DNA of 64,000 nt from Aristophania vespae (GTDB taxonomy: Bacteria; Pseudomonadota; Alphaproteobacteria; Acetobacterales; Acetobacteraceae): NCBI RefSeq assembly GCF_009906835.1, contig NZ_CP047652.1, positions 1,364,001 through 1,428,000 of the forward strand, read 5' to 3'. The position numbers and the translations under genes are program-made. The notes beneath the pieces are model-generated. The model did no database searches. It saw nothing but the letters and a program-made list of their open reading frames with translations, and was not told where the DNA came from. Of this stretch, positions 42,043 to 51,749 are shown one piece after another (positions within the stretch are counted from its first letter, which is position 1; every line of letters starts with the position of its first letter).

Positions 42043-45000
42043 AATACTTCTCCTTCTTTTGGCTTAGGATGGGATGAAGAAGCTGATTTATGATGCATAA
42101 GGGCAAAAACGCAGGGCACTAATAGTAAAGTTGCTACAGTTGCAATCATGAGGCCACCAATCACAGCCTTGCCCAAAGGCGCATTATCGGAATTACTTAC
42201 AGACATAGGAATCATACCGATCATCATAGCTAAGGCCGTCATCAGCACTGGACGGATACGCTCATACCCTGCCTCTATAGCAGCTTTAAGTGCATCACCA
42301 TGCGCGTCCAGGCGCTCTCGGGCAAAGGCAACAACCAATATGGCGTTGGCGGTTGCAGTGCCCATACACATGATAGCCCCTGTCAAGGCCGGTACGGACA
42401 AGGTCGTATGCGTAAGAAATAAACTCCATGAAATCCCTGCCAAAGCACCGGGAAGCGCCATGATGATTACAAAAGGATCAAGCCAGGATTGGAAATTCAC
42501 GACAATGATCAGGTAAACAATGGCGATTGATAATGCTAACCCACCTATAAGCTGTATATAGGCATCATTCATTGTTACAGCCTGGCCTCGTACGACCATG
42601 GAGGACCCGCGAGGAAGATTTTTGCGTTCCTCTTTTACGAGTTTCTTCACAGCCCGCGAAACGGTTCCCAGATCAATATTTTCTGGAGATGCGTAAATAT
42701 TGAGCACGGGCATGATGTTATAATGTGATACCTCAGCCGGAGTACCCATTTGCGTAATATCACTTAGCGCCCCAAGAAGCTGCATAGTTTGGTTATGCGG
42801 GTTGCCATCACCCTTATCGACAGGGATCATTTCAAGCTGATTCATTGTTTGCAAGTAATTTGCTGGCATCTGTACATCGATCAGCTGAGACGTACCTTGT
42901 TTATTTAGATAATAACTTTGCCCGACCTGCGAACTACCTGACAAACTCACAAGCATATTAGAGGCAATATCTTTTTCTGTAATACCTGTCCCCAGGGCAA
43001 AGCTACGCCGCGCATTGACCTTAAGAGTTGGTTGGGTCATTGGCTCTTGGATGGAGACATCTGTAATGCCTGTAATATGACGCATTTTATGCGAGAGCTG
43101 GACAGCAAATTTATAATTTTCCTGTAAATTTCTTCCAACAATTTGAACGTCTATGGGAGATGGCAGGCCAAAATTAAGAATTTTAGCGGTCAAATCACCA
43201 GGCTGGAACGTAAAGACTGTGCCAGGAAAAGCCTCTGCCAATCCTTTGCGCAAGGTTCGCCTATATTCGGGTATTGGACTTTCAGGATTATTTAATTGAA
43301 CCGTAATATCGCAATCCTGTGTACCAACTGTTGGTGTAGGAAGCATTGCCTGATTTAAGTGACTGGCAGGTAGGCCGCAATTACTGACAACACTTTGCAC
43401 CTGACCCGGCAAAAGCAAATGAAGCTGTTTTTCAACAAGACCACTAATTTTGGCTGTTTCTTCTATACGTGTACCAATAGGAGCGCGCATATGAAGTTGA
43501 AGTGTGCCTGATTTAATTTCGGGAAAGAAATTTTGCCCAACGAAAAAGAGTAAGCATAAAGAGGCCAGTGCTGCCGCTAAGAAGAAACAGATAAAACGCC
43601 CTCTTATGGCAATCAGGCCCGTTAGAATATCTCTATAACTATTTCTAAAGCGCTCAAATCCTTCCTCGAATTTCAGTTGAAAACGCTGAAATATATTTTT
43701 CTGACCAGAAGAATTTTCGTGATTTTTCGATTGAGATGCCAAAAGCCAATTCGCCATTGTCGGCACTAATGTACGAGACAAAATAAAGGAGGCAATCATG
43801 GCAAATATAATTGCCTCAGCCATAGGCATAAAAAGCCAGCCAGAAATACCTGTCAGCTCAAACAGTGGAAACCACACAATACAAATACATGTGGTGGACA
43901 CAAAAGTAGGTACGACAATCTGGTTAGATGCATCGATAATGGCCGGTTCTAAATCTTTTCCCATATGTAAGTGAGCATCGATATTTTCGATCATGACCGT
44001 AGCGTCATCTACCAAGATACCCACAGCAAGAGCGAGCCCACCCAATGTCATGACATTAATAGACTGACCCGCTATACTTAGCCCTATCAAAGCCGATAAA
44101 ATAGCAAGTGGAATAGATGTCGCGACTATAATTGTAGAGCGCCATGAACCTAAAAAAAGCAAAACGACCAGGCTTGTTAAAATAGCCGCAATGATCATTT
44201 CACGCACAACATCTGTAATGGAGTCTTTTACAAAGCCCGAAGCATCTGTCAGCACTTTGAGTGTTGTGCCCTCAGGCAAAGTACGTTCAACCTGAGGCAA
44301 AAGCTTTTTAATGCCACTCACCACAGATAAGGTGGATGCATCGCCGCTCTTCATGATAACAATCATGACAGCCTGTTGACCGCGCACAAACACTGCGTTT
44401 GTCTGCGGAGGCCCTCCTTTATGCACCCAGGCTACATCACGTAAATAAACTACGGAATTACCAACCTGCTTGAGAGGCATTTTATTAAAAGCTTCAAGAT
44501 CCATTGGTGCAGAGTTGGAATGCACCATCATATCCAAGGGACCTAGTTTAAGATCACCTGAAGGGAGTACGATATTTTGCTTGTTAAGCGCCACAGCAAC
44601 ATCTTCGGGAGAGAGCCTATGTGCTAAAAGCTTAACTGGATCCAAATCCACCATAATATTGGCGGCTAATCCTCCATAAGGATGAGGGATAGCAGCACCC
44701 GCTACCGATACCAACTCGGGGCGGATCAAATTCATGGCCATATTATAAACTTCTGACCCTGACATTTTAGAGTTACTTACCCTTAATGTCATAACCGGGA
44801 CAGAAGAAGCATCCATGGCTAAAATAAGTGGAGGTGTCGCCCCTGTAGGGAGTTGTTTGATAATCGTTTGCGAAACAGATGTGATCTGTGTTTGCGCAAC
44901 TGAAGGATCTGTCCCAGGCTGAAAGAAGATTTTGACAATACCACGGCCATAATAAGAGTTACTCTCAATATGTTCGATATTACCAACTGTCGCGGTTAGC

Positions 45001-45212
45001 GCTCTCTCATAGTAATAAACTATACGGCCTGACATTTCCTCTGGCATTAAACCTGAATAAGACCATAAAACAGCCACTACAGGAATACGAATATTAGGAA
45101 AGACATCAGTCGGTGTACTAACAATAGCACGCACACCAAATATAACTATGACAATCGATAAGACGACAAAGGTATAGGGTCGACGAAGAGCGGTAATGAC
45201 AATGGCTTTCAT
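42039..45212 (-). CDS. RND efflux permease without the usual TM10 lysine
   Basis: 1057 residues with two six-span halves and large periplasmic loops. The TM4 aspartate pair is present (LAVGILVDDATVMIENIDAH). In the second half, TM10 reads MCMGTATANAILVVAFARER, where most drug pumps have a lysine (as IVKKNAIM in the first system). This places it in a distinct RND branch, and substrate and coupling details may differ. It opens a three-gene operon (permease, adaptor, channel) 217 bases downstream of a two-component pair on the same strand. The substrate cannot be assigned. Confidence 0.9.
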   Translation of the reverse strand: MKAIVITALRRPYTFVVLSIVIVIFGVRAIVSTPTDVFPNIRIPVVAVLWSYSGLMPEEMSGRIVYYYERALTATVGNIEHIESNSYYGRGIVKIFFQPGTDPSVAQTQITSVSQTIIKQLPTGATPPLILAMDASSVPVMTLRVSNSKMSGSEVYNMAMNLIRPELVSVAGAAIPHPYGGLAANIMVDLDPVKLLAHRLSPEDVAVALNKQNIVLPSGDLKLGPLDMMVHSNSAPMDLEAFNKMPLKQVGNSVVYLRDVAWVHKGGPPQTNAVFVRGQQAVMIVIMKSGDASTLSVVSGIKKLLPQVERTLPEGTTLKVLTDASGFVKDSITDVVREMIIAAILTSLVVLLFLGSWRSTIIVATSIPLAILSALIGLSIAGQSINVMTLGGLALAVGILVDDATVMIENIDAHLHMGKDLEPAIIDASNQIVVPTFVSTTCICIVWFPLFELTGISGWLFMPMAEAIIFAMIASFILSRTLVPTMANWLLASQSKNHENSSGQKNIFQRFQLKFEEGFERFRNSYRDILTGLIAIRGRFICFFLAAALASLCLLFFVGQNFFPEIKSGTLQLHMRAPIGTRIEETAKISGLVEKQLHLLLPGQVQSVVSNCGLPASHLNQAMLPTPTVGTQDCDITVQLNNPESPIPEYRRTLRKGLAEAFPGTVFTFQPGDLTAKILNFGLPSPIDVQIVGRNLQENYKFAVQLSHKMRHITGITDVSIQEPMTQPTLKVNARRSFALGTGITEKDIASNMLVSLSGSSQVGQSYYLNKQGTSQLIDVQMPANYLQTMNQLEMIPVDKGDGNPHNQTMQLLGALSDITQMGTPAEVSHYNIMPVLNIYASPENIDLGTVSRAVKKLVKEERKNLPRGSSMVVRGQAVTMNDAYIQLIGGLALSIAIVYLIIVVNFQSWLDPFVIIMALPGALAGISWSLFLTHTTLSVPALTGAIMCMGTATANAILVVAFARERLDAHGDALKAAIEAGYERIRPVLMTALAMMIGMIPMSVSNSDNAPLGKAVIGGLMIATVATLLLVPCVFALMHHKSASSSHPKPKEGEVL

Positions 45213-45270
45213 TGTCTTTTAGCACTCTCAGTACTACGAATCATTGAGCAACGCCTCATTTTATGGGTTT

Positions 45271-45288
45271 ATTAAACCTTGGTTTAAT
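45271..45288. promoter_or_regulatory. 18-bp palindrome upstream of the second RND operon
   Basis: ATTAAACCTTGGTTTAAT: perfect 8-bp half sites with a two-base centre, 59-76 bases upstream of the permease start. A possible -10 (TAAAAT) lies just downstream on the - strand, so the palindrome would cover the -35/spacer region, a typical repressor or activator position. OmpR-type regulators usually prefer direct repeats, so another regulator is equally possible. No regulator of TetR or MarR type is visible in the window. Confidence 0.45.
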
Positions 45289-45428
45289 TTAAAATTCTGA
45301 AATGTGTTCTAAATCTGTCCAGAACAATAGCCTCTTGCTCTCTAAGACGGTATCCTGTTTTTTATTAAAAGCTTTTTAGACTTTTACTCTCTATTTTCGA
45401 GACCTTTATGTCTCATGCTTTTATCATT

Positions 45429-46841
45429 TTATGAAGAACAAGCCGGAAAAAGTACCCTGAAAATACTGCCTTTGGCATTTTCATTATAGACATTATAATT
45501 AATATCCAATGTAGCATTATGCAGTTCTATAATTGGCATAACTAAGCTCAGCCCCAAACCATGGCCCGGAACCATGCGTGTTTTATCTGTTCTGTAAAAT
45601 CTGTTTAGAACAGCCTCACGCTCATTTTCTGCAATACCAACGCCTGTATCTCGCACCTCGATCCAAAGCTGGCGTTTGGCATCTTCGCCTACAGCTATAC
45701 TGACGCTCCCTCCCGGCTCTGTAAATTTAATTGCATTATCGACCAAATTTGCCACAACCTCGCTTAATAAATGCATATCAGCAAAAATTTGTCTTTCTTT
45801 AACCAGGAGTAAAACAGACAAAGAAACATTTTTTGTCTCAGCCATAGGCTCATATAAATCGGCAAGATCAATAATCAGCGAAACTACATCAAAAGTGGAA
45901 AACCCCTCTTTACGGAGGTTATTTTCAATTTCAGCTATTCTTAATAAAGCTTTGATTACCGTAAAACATTGTTCAATATCACCTCGACAGCGATCTACTG
46001 CTTTATTGAATTTTTCTATTTCTTGAGGTGTTGGGGATAAAGGTAATTTAGCAATCCTATTCATGCGTGCCTGCAAACGTGCAAGCGGTGTTCTGATGTC
46101 ATGGGCTATATCATTGCCAACATCACGGATTGCCATCATAAGACGTTCCAAGCGGTCTAACATATGATTAACAGATCCAGCGACCCGTTCCAAACCATCT
46201 CTTTCACGACCTATTGGTAATCGTTCCTGCAAATTACCTTTCATAATGCGTTCAATAGCATGATGAGTAAGCTCGACTCTGTTGAGAATCTTTTGGCTCA
46301 ATAAATAGCCAGCCACCAGAGCAAAAAGCAGGATCGGCAGCATTGAGAAAAGCGCTATATGAATAATGATCTGATGGAAATGGCTTGCCATCATATAGGT
46401 ATGAGCAAGGACTAAATAACGATCATGCCGCCCATCCAAGCCTTTAACCCTGACCACTAAAACACGCATTGAAGAAACGGTGCCATCACGTAGACGAAAA
46501 GAAAGAGTCTGGATTTTATTTACTGGCAACAGCCCTTTTGGCCATTGATGAATATCACCAACTATATAGCGTTCATCAATATCGAATAGTCCAGCACCAT
46601 TAAGTGAAACGCGCAATTCATTTGTGCTGCGGTCACGCACTTTAACTTCTAATTCGTGAGGGGCTTCCTGAGACAATAATTCGGCAGTACGCCTTAAAAT
46701 ACCCCTCGAATTTACATGTTCATAAGATTTTATTTGTTCATAAATTACGACAAGCTGTAAGCACATCCCTAATATAAGGACACCGGTTAAGGCTACCGTA
46801 AATCTGAATGTGATTGTTAAAAAGGGATTATGTCGAGACAT
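45429..46841 (-). CDS. Sensor histidine kinase, HAMP type
   Basis: 470 residues from ATG 46841; a GTG six codons upstream is also possible. Two membrane spans (about residues 8-30 and 160-182) flank a periplasmic sensor of some 130 residues. Then come HAMP, the phospho-acceptor helix NDIAHDIRTPLARL (His near 247), the N box NLVDNAIKF, G1 DTGVGIAENER and G2 GHGLGLSL. It should phosphorylate the OmpR-type regulator encoded just before it; the two genes overlap by 14 bases. The location upstream of an efflux operon suggests control of that pump, by inference. Confidence 0.93.
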   Translation of the reverse strand: MSRHNPFLTITFRFTVALTGVLILGMCLQLVVIYEQIKSYEHVNSRGILRRTAELLSQEAPHELEVKVRDRSTNELRVSLNGAGLFDIDERYIVGDIHQWPKGLLPVNKIQTLSFRLRDGTVSSMRVLVVRVKGLDGRHDRYLVLAHTYMMASHFHQIIIHIALFSMLPILLFALVAGYLLSQKILNRVELTHHAIERIMKGNLQERLPIGRERDGLERVAGSVNHMLDRLERLMMAIRDVGNDIAHDIRTPLARLQARMNRIAKLPLSPTPQEIEKFNKAVDRCRGDIEQCFTVIKALLRIAEIENNLRKEGFSTFDVVSLIIDLADLYEPMAETKNVSLSVLLLVKERQIFADMHLLSEVVANLVDNAIKFTEPGGSVSIAVGEDAKRQLWIEVRDTGVGIAENEREAVLNRFYRTDKTRMVPGHGLGLSLVMPIIELHNATLDINYNVYNENAKGSIFRVLFPACSS

Positions 46842-47574
46842 TGAGGCAGAATCCAACACCCCGAATGCTTTTGATCAAAGGTGTTTCGTCTTCCCCATCT
46901 ACTTTTCGGCGTAATTTGCCAATATGAACATCAACCAAATTCGTCTGAGGTGTAAACCGATAATTCCATACCTCTTCGAGCAACATTGAACGCGTAACGA
47001 CAGTATCGGGGCGCCGCATCATATATTCTAAAAGTCGGAATTCGCGCGGCAAGAGCTCTAATTCCCGATTCATACGCCAGGCTCTGCGCTCAATCAGATC
47101 CATTTTTAGTGATCCAACTTGCAAGATTGTTTGGCGTGAATCAGTGAGAGGGCGTCTGAGCAGGACTTCCAAACGAGCAGCTAATTCTTCGGGAGCAAAG
47201 GGTTTTGTTAAATAATCATCACCACCAGCTTTCAAACCCGTAACACGATCATCAACTGCTGATAGGGCCGACAAAACCAAAGCGGGCAACATTATTCCTT
47301 CATTACGCAGGGTTGCCACGACTGTTAGCCCTTCCATGCCTGGAAGCATACGATCTATGATCATAAGATTATAGATATCTTGTTTTGCAAGCTCCAGTCC
47401 TCTTATTCCTGAAACTGTATGATCTACGAGATAATGTCTTTCTTCTAAATCAGCTTTGATCTCATCCGCCAATTCTTGATCATCTTCGATTAAGAGCAGT
47501 CTTGGTTTTCTTTGTTCCTGACTGTTTTTTGAATCTACAGCTGAATCCATTGTACTTATCGGCATATTATCCAT
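46828..47574 (-). CDS. OmpR-family response regulator
   Basis: 248 residues. The receiver domain (about 24-140) has acidic residues E30, D31 and D32, phospho-acceptor Asp74 in MIIDRMLPG, and the switch lysine in YLTKPF. The winged-helix DNA-binding domain (about 150-245) contains ELLPREFRLLEYMMRRPDTV and TNLVDVHIGKLRRKVDGEDE. The first 20 residues are an unconserved polar extension. First gene of the regulator-kinase pair and the likely controller of the second RND operon. Confidence 0.93.
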   Translation of the reverse strand: MDNMPISTMDSAVDSKNSQEQRKPRLLLIEDDQELADEIKADLEERHYLVDHTVSGIRGLELAKQDIYNLMIIDRMLPGMEGLTVVATLRNEGIMLPALVLSALSAVDDRVTGLKAGGDDYLTKPFAPEELAARLEVLLRRPLTDSRQTILQVGSLKMDLIERRAWRMNRELELLPREFRLLEYMMRRPDTVVTRSMLLEEVWNYRFTPQTNLVDVHIGKLRRKVDGEDETPLIKSIRGVGFCLNVST

Positions 47575-47626
47575 TCTGCTCTTCTCTTAAGCTTTCAACA
47601 ATAAACCTATTTTCTTGCTATCTTAT

Positions 47627-48820
47627 TTACGGCGTTAAAAATTCATTTTCCATATCTTGCGACATATCCTCTAAAGCGTTTAAGCGACGGCCTAAAATAC
47701 GCGATCGGCGACGTGCTTCCTCGATCGTATTACCCATTGTGCCAGCATTACGCTGTAATTTCTCTAGAACTTGATCAATTTTTATCATTTCTTGGCGCGT
47801 CTCACCTAATAAACCAGCAATAACTTCTGTTCTTTCTTCCAGAGCAAGAGTTACGTAGCCCAAATGGACAGTCCGCAAGAGTGCAGGTAATAAGGCAGGC
47901 CCCATAATGATTATACGATGTAGGCGCCCTATTTCATCAATCAAACCGGGAGAACGGGCTATTTCAGCATAAAGACCATCAGTCGGGACATAGAGCACGG
48001 CGAAATCAACTGTCACAGGAGGACGGATATATTTCTGCGATATTTTCTTCGCCTCAAGTTTGACCACTGTCTCAAGCGCCTTACGAGCTTGTTTTTCTCC
48101 TTCTGCATCACCCATTTCGGCAGCATTAATAAGACGCTCATAGGCCTCTGTCGGAAACTTACAGTCTATAGCGAGACGCGGTTGTTCCTGATGACCGTGA
48201 GACGGCATTTTTACAGCAAACTCAACAACTTCCCCCGTTTGTGGTGATAATCTAAATTCACGGTCATAACTTCCTTCAGGTAAAATATCGTCCAATATCG
48301 CCCGACATTGCGTCTCGCCCCAGCCGCCTCTTGTTTTAACATTAGCAAAAAGTCTTTTTAGATCACTGATCTGGGCTGTAACGTTTCTGACCTCACCCAA
48401 TGCCTTTTGCATTGTTGCAAATTGCTCAACAACGCGTTGAAAGCTATTTTGCATTTGTTTTTCGACTGTGCCTTGCAAGCGTTCATTAACACTCTGCTGC
48501 AAGGTTGCTACTTGAGCCTGCTGTCTTTCTGCCATATCGCGCAGGGCTTCTGACAATAAAAGACGCATATCACTCTGATCTTGTTGCGATTTTTGTGATG
48601 AATTATCAAAAAACTGCCTATTTTCGAGGCGCAACTGCTCAATACGTGCGCTTAAAACACGCTCAAGCTCGGTAATTTGGTTTCTTTGATATTCTGCCTC
48701 GTAAGCACGAGCTTGAGCCTGTTGTGCTGCAAAATGGTTGCTGCCATTGCCGCGCAATATGGCAAAAAGGGCAAGTAAAAAAGACCCCCCTGCTATCGCC
48801 CATGGCAGAAAAATTTCCAT
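47627..48820 (-). CDS. rmuC: DNA recombination protein RmuC family
   Basis: 397 residues from ATG 48820 (MEIFLPWAIAGGSFLLALFA), chosen because the upstream extension would overlap the neighbouring gene. One N-terminal membrane anchor is followed by a long coiled coil (about residues 40-170) and the RmuC domain with GGWGETQCRAILDDILPEGS and the nuclease-like core RLAIDCKFPTEAYERL. RmuC limits inversions at short inverted repeats in E. coli; its biochemical action is unclear. It starts 16 bases after the flavoprotein stop. Confidence 0.93.
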   Translation of the reverse strand: MEIFLPWAIAGGSFLLALFAILRGNGSNHFAAQQAQARAYEAEYQRNQITELERVLSARIEQLRLENRQFFDNSSQKSQQDQSDMRLLLSEALRDMAERQQAQVATLQQSVNERLQGTVEKQMQNSFQRVVEQFATMQKALGEVRNVTAQISDLKRLFANVKTRGGWGETQCRAILDDILPEGSYDREFRLSPQTGEVVEFAVKMPSHGHQEQPRLAIDCKFPTEAYERLINAAEMGDAEGEKQARKALETVVKLEAKKISQKYIRPPVTVDFAVLYVPTDGLYAEIARSPGLIDEIGRLHRIIIMGPALLPALLRTVHLGYVTLALEERTEVIAGLLGETRQEMIKIDQVLEKLQRNAGTMGNTIEEARRRSRILGRRLNALEDMSQDMENEFLTP

Positions 48821-48836
48821 AGTCAGTTTACTGTCC

Positions 48837-50053
48837 CTATGTTGAGTTCCCTTGGGCGAACTGCGCTGCTGCCTGACCAGCAACATAACCGCTCGACCAA
48901 GCCCACTGGAAATTATACCCCCCAAGCCATCCTGTCATATCCACAGCCTCACCTATAGCATAAAGCCCCGGGACGCAGACTGATTCCATTGTTTTGGAAG
49001 AAAGAAATTTTGTGTCGATGCCGCCACGCATAACTTCAGCTTTACCATATCCTTCTGAAGAAAAGGGCGTCAAAACCCAGCGCTCTATAGAACCAGCAAG
49101 AGCGCGAATAGCCTTCATGGGTTGGGAGTTTAAGGGGCGGTCATCACAATGGTTTTTAGCTAAAACACGACCTAATCTTTGTGGTAATCTCTCAAGTAAA
49201 GCAGGCGGATGAGCCTGGGGCGTCTTGCTCTAATAGCCTCAAACTCATCCATCACTTTTAGGCCCGGCATAAGATTCAGTACGAGAGCTTGCTGCTTTTG
49301 CCAATATGATGAAATTTGCAAAATAGCAGGGCCAGATAAACCTTTATGCGTAAAAACCATACCCCCTGTAAATTGAGGTTTTTTCGTCCCTAATGAGACA
49401 GAAATATCTAAAGATACACCTGCTAAATCAGGATATGCCTCCTCCAAAATAAAAGGAACAAGCGCAGGAGCTGGCTGTATAATTTTAAGACCAAACCGGC
49501 GTGCTAACTGGAGAGAGAAATCTGTAGCACCCAATTTTGGTATAGCTAATCCACCAGTTGCCAAGATAAGGGCACGTCCCTTTACAACACCCCTAGACGT
49601 TTGAACGATAAAGCACTGCTCGTCACGAGAGACGTCGCCAATTTTATGACCTAATAAGAACTCAACATTTCCTTTATGACATTCATTCAGCAACATATCT
49701 AAAATATCACGTGCTGAATTTTGGCAGAAAAGCTGTCCTTTCTCTTTTTCTTCCCAGGCTATTTTATGCTGTTGCACCAGCTTGAGAAAATCGCTCGGTG
49801 TAAAACGGGCAAAAGATGAACGCATAAATCGTGTATTTTGGGAAAGGTAACAATTTTCCTGGGCATTTAAATTTGTAAAATTACAGCGCCCGCCGCCAGA
49901 GATCAGAATTTTACGTCCTGCTTGCTCTGCATGATCTATAACGACAACACGTGCTCCTTTTTGCCCCGCCTGAGCGGCAGCCATGAGGCCAGCCGCCCCC
50001 GCCCCCAGAATGATCACATCCCAGTTTTTACTATTATTTTTAATTGTCATCAT
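48837..50053 (-). CDS. HI0933/BaiN-type FAD-dependent oxidoreductase, single-base frameshift
   Basis: About 405 residues if corrected. The FAD-binding GAGAAGLMAAAQAGQKGARV and the family motif GRKILISGGGRCNFTN are in the first part. The C-terminal part ends with ESVCVPGLYAIGEAVDMTGW and GGYNFQWAWSSGYVAGQAA. The first frame stops at 49172 after RARRPRLIRLLYLRDYHKD. Adding one C to the CCCC at 49220-49217 (- strand) gives RARRPQAHPPALLERLPQRL and joins the two. The family is widespread but its physiological reaction is uncertain. Probably a sequencing loss (see findings). Confidence 0.85.
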
Positions 50054-50069
50054 TTTGAGAAAGGGTCTC

Positions 50070-50738
50070 TTAAAAATCTAAGTCAGCATAATGAGCTGAA
50101 GGCGTAAAACCACTAATTTTATCGGCAAGTAGCGGGCGGAAGCAGGGCCGGGATTTTACCCGCGCATACCAATCTCGTACTGAGGGTGCATGTGCCCAGT
50201 TAATATCACCCAAAAAGTCCAAAGCTGAGAGATGTGCTGCAGCTGCAAAATCCGCTGCCGAAAGAGAAGGACCAGCGAGCCAGGTACGCGTTTCAGCCAG
50301 ATAGCCAATATAATCAAGATGGAAGCGAAGATTTTTATAGCCAATACGTAAAACATTCCCGTCTGGCTGCCCTACACCAAAGAGCCGCTTCTCCACTTTC
50401 TCGCCTAACAAATTGACACTAACTTCATCTTGAAAAAGTCGGTCAAACCAATCAAGCAGGCGCCTCACTTCCACACGCTCAGCAATTGTACGTCCCATAA
50501 GAATCGTTTCTGGGTATACATCTTCAAGATATTCTGCGATGACAGACGCACCCGGTACAATTTGACCACTATCTTCGACCAAGACAGGAACTTCGCCAGC
50601 AGGATTAAGCGCCTGGAATGCCTCATTCTTCTCCCATATTTTTTCAAATACAAGCTCACAAGGTAAACGCTTCTCGCCCAGCAAGAGCCGAACAAGACGA
50701 GATTGCGGTGAAAGGGGTAGGTGGTGCAATATACGCAT
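50070..50738 (-). CDS. fzlA: GST-fold protein, probable FtsZ-binding FzlA
   Basis: 222 residues. The thioredoxin-like N-terminal half (MRILHHLPLSPQSRLVRLLL, with AGEVPVLVEDSGQI) and the helical C-terminal half (YIGYLAETRTWLAGPSLSAA) form a glutathione S-transferase fold. The ending SAHYADLDF resembles the conserved C-terminal tail of FzlA, a GST-like protein that curves FtsZ filaments and sets constriction rate in Caulobacter. The gene is divergent from minCDE, which supports a division role. If not FzlA, it is an ordinary GST of unknown substrate. Confidence 0.72.
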   Translation of the reverse strand: MRILHHLPLSPQSRLVRLLLGEKRLPCELVFEKIWEKNEAFQALNPAGEVPVLVEDSGQIVPGASVIAEYLEDVYPETILMGRTIAERVEVRRLLDWFDRLFQDEVSVNLLGEKVEKRLFGVGQPDGNVLRIGYKNLRFHLDYIGYLAETRTWLAGPSLSAADFAAAAHLSALDFLGDINWAHAPSVRDWYARVKSRPCFRPLLADKISGFTPSAHYADLDF

Positions 50739-50820
50739 AATTCTCTTTAAGTCTTTCTAGACGATCATAACAAGTGTCCTGTTAGTGGATTCGACACAAC
50801 TGCATGGTATATTTGCCCTC

Positions 50821-51603
50821 ATGTCCCACTCATCTGCTCCTCACCCCAACAAAAATACTCCTGAAGCTCTGCGCATTCGCGCGAGAGGACGGTCATTTTT
50901 GGCTCTTGTTCTAACACCAGAAGCTCCGCTTGATGCATGGCTAAAAGGGTTAGACATACAAATCAGTCATTCTGTCAATTTTTTCAATGGTCGACCTATT
51001 ATTATCGATCTTGAACTACTTGATCCCCAGACTGAAGGGCTAAGTTCTTTTTTGGCTGCCCTTAAAGAGCGAAAAATCCATATTATAGGCATTGAGGGCG
51101 CCGACCCCTCCTGGCCCGCTTTGGCAGGCTGGGAATGGCCTGCTGCCCTTAATGGAGGACGGCCTAGCGGGGCCGTTACCTTGCCCGATTCTCCGTCACA
51201 AAAAAACAGCCCAGAATCTGAATCTATAGAACAGAATTCTTATTCTCCAGATACAATAATAATAAATAGGCCAGTACGCTCAGGGCAAACAATTGAAAAT
51301 CTGAATGGCAATATCATTATTATCGGCGGCGTTTCATCAGGAGCCGAGGTTATAGCAGGCGGTTTTATCCATATTTACGGCACCTTAAGAGGGCGCGCTA
51401 TTGCAGGGATAAATCATCGTCCGCACGCACAAATTTTTACTACACGCTTAGAAGCAGAGCTTCTGGCCATTGACGGCTATTATCTCGTAGCTGAAGAAAT
51501 AAATGATGCCTGTCTTGGCCATCCGGCACAAATATGTTTAAAAGATGGCAAGGTATGTGTTTTACCTCTTCCAAGCATCCGCCCTTCAGAGACTAATGGT
51601 TAA
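50821..51603 (+). CDS. minC: Septum site-determining protein MinC
   Basis: 260 residues from ATG 50821; a GTG 36 bases upstream is an alternative and neither has a good ribosome-binding site. The N-terminal domain (RIRARGRSFLALVLTPEAPL) inhibits FtsZ assembly. A Ser/Pro-rich linker follows, then the beta-helix C-terminal domain (NLNGNIIIIGGVSSGAEVIA, GGFIHIYGTLRGRAIAGI), which dimerises and binds MinD. First gene of minC-minD-minE. Confidence 0.95.
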   Translation: MSHSSAPHPNKNTPEALRIRARGRSFLALVLTPEAPLDAWLKGLDIQISHSVNFFNGRPIIIDLELLDPQTEGLSSFLAALKERKIHIIGIEGADPSWPALAGWEWPAALNGGRPSGAVTLPDSPSQKNSPESESIEQNSYSPDTIIINRPVRSGQTIENLNGNIIIIGGVSSGAEVIAGGFIHIYGTLRGRAIAGINHRPHAQIFTTRLEAELLAIDGYYLVAEEINDACLGHPAQICLKDGKVCVLPLPSIRPSETNG

Positions 51604-51749
51604 ATAAAACTTGACGAAGTAAATTAAGAAAAAATACTTCAAAAAAAGTCTTCTTAGTAAGATAGATTAAGGTTTATCAGTGTAAGACATCTTTTTAAGA
51701 AATATTTCTTAGAGTCTCCTGAAGATGACATATAAAGGTTAGTAGCTAT
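51604..51749 (+). promoter_or_regulatory. minC-minD gap with candidate promoter
   Basis: 146 AT-rich bases. TTGACG at 51611-51616 and TACTTC at 51635-51640 (18-base spacer) could be a promoter for minD-minE, but the -10 is weak. A short AAAGG precedes minD. No gene or terminator is seen. Confidence 0.35.
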
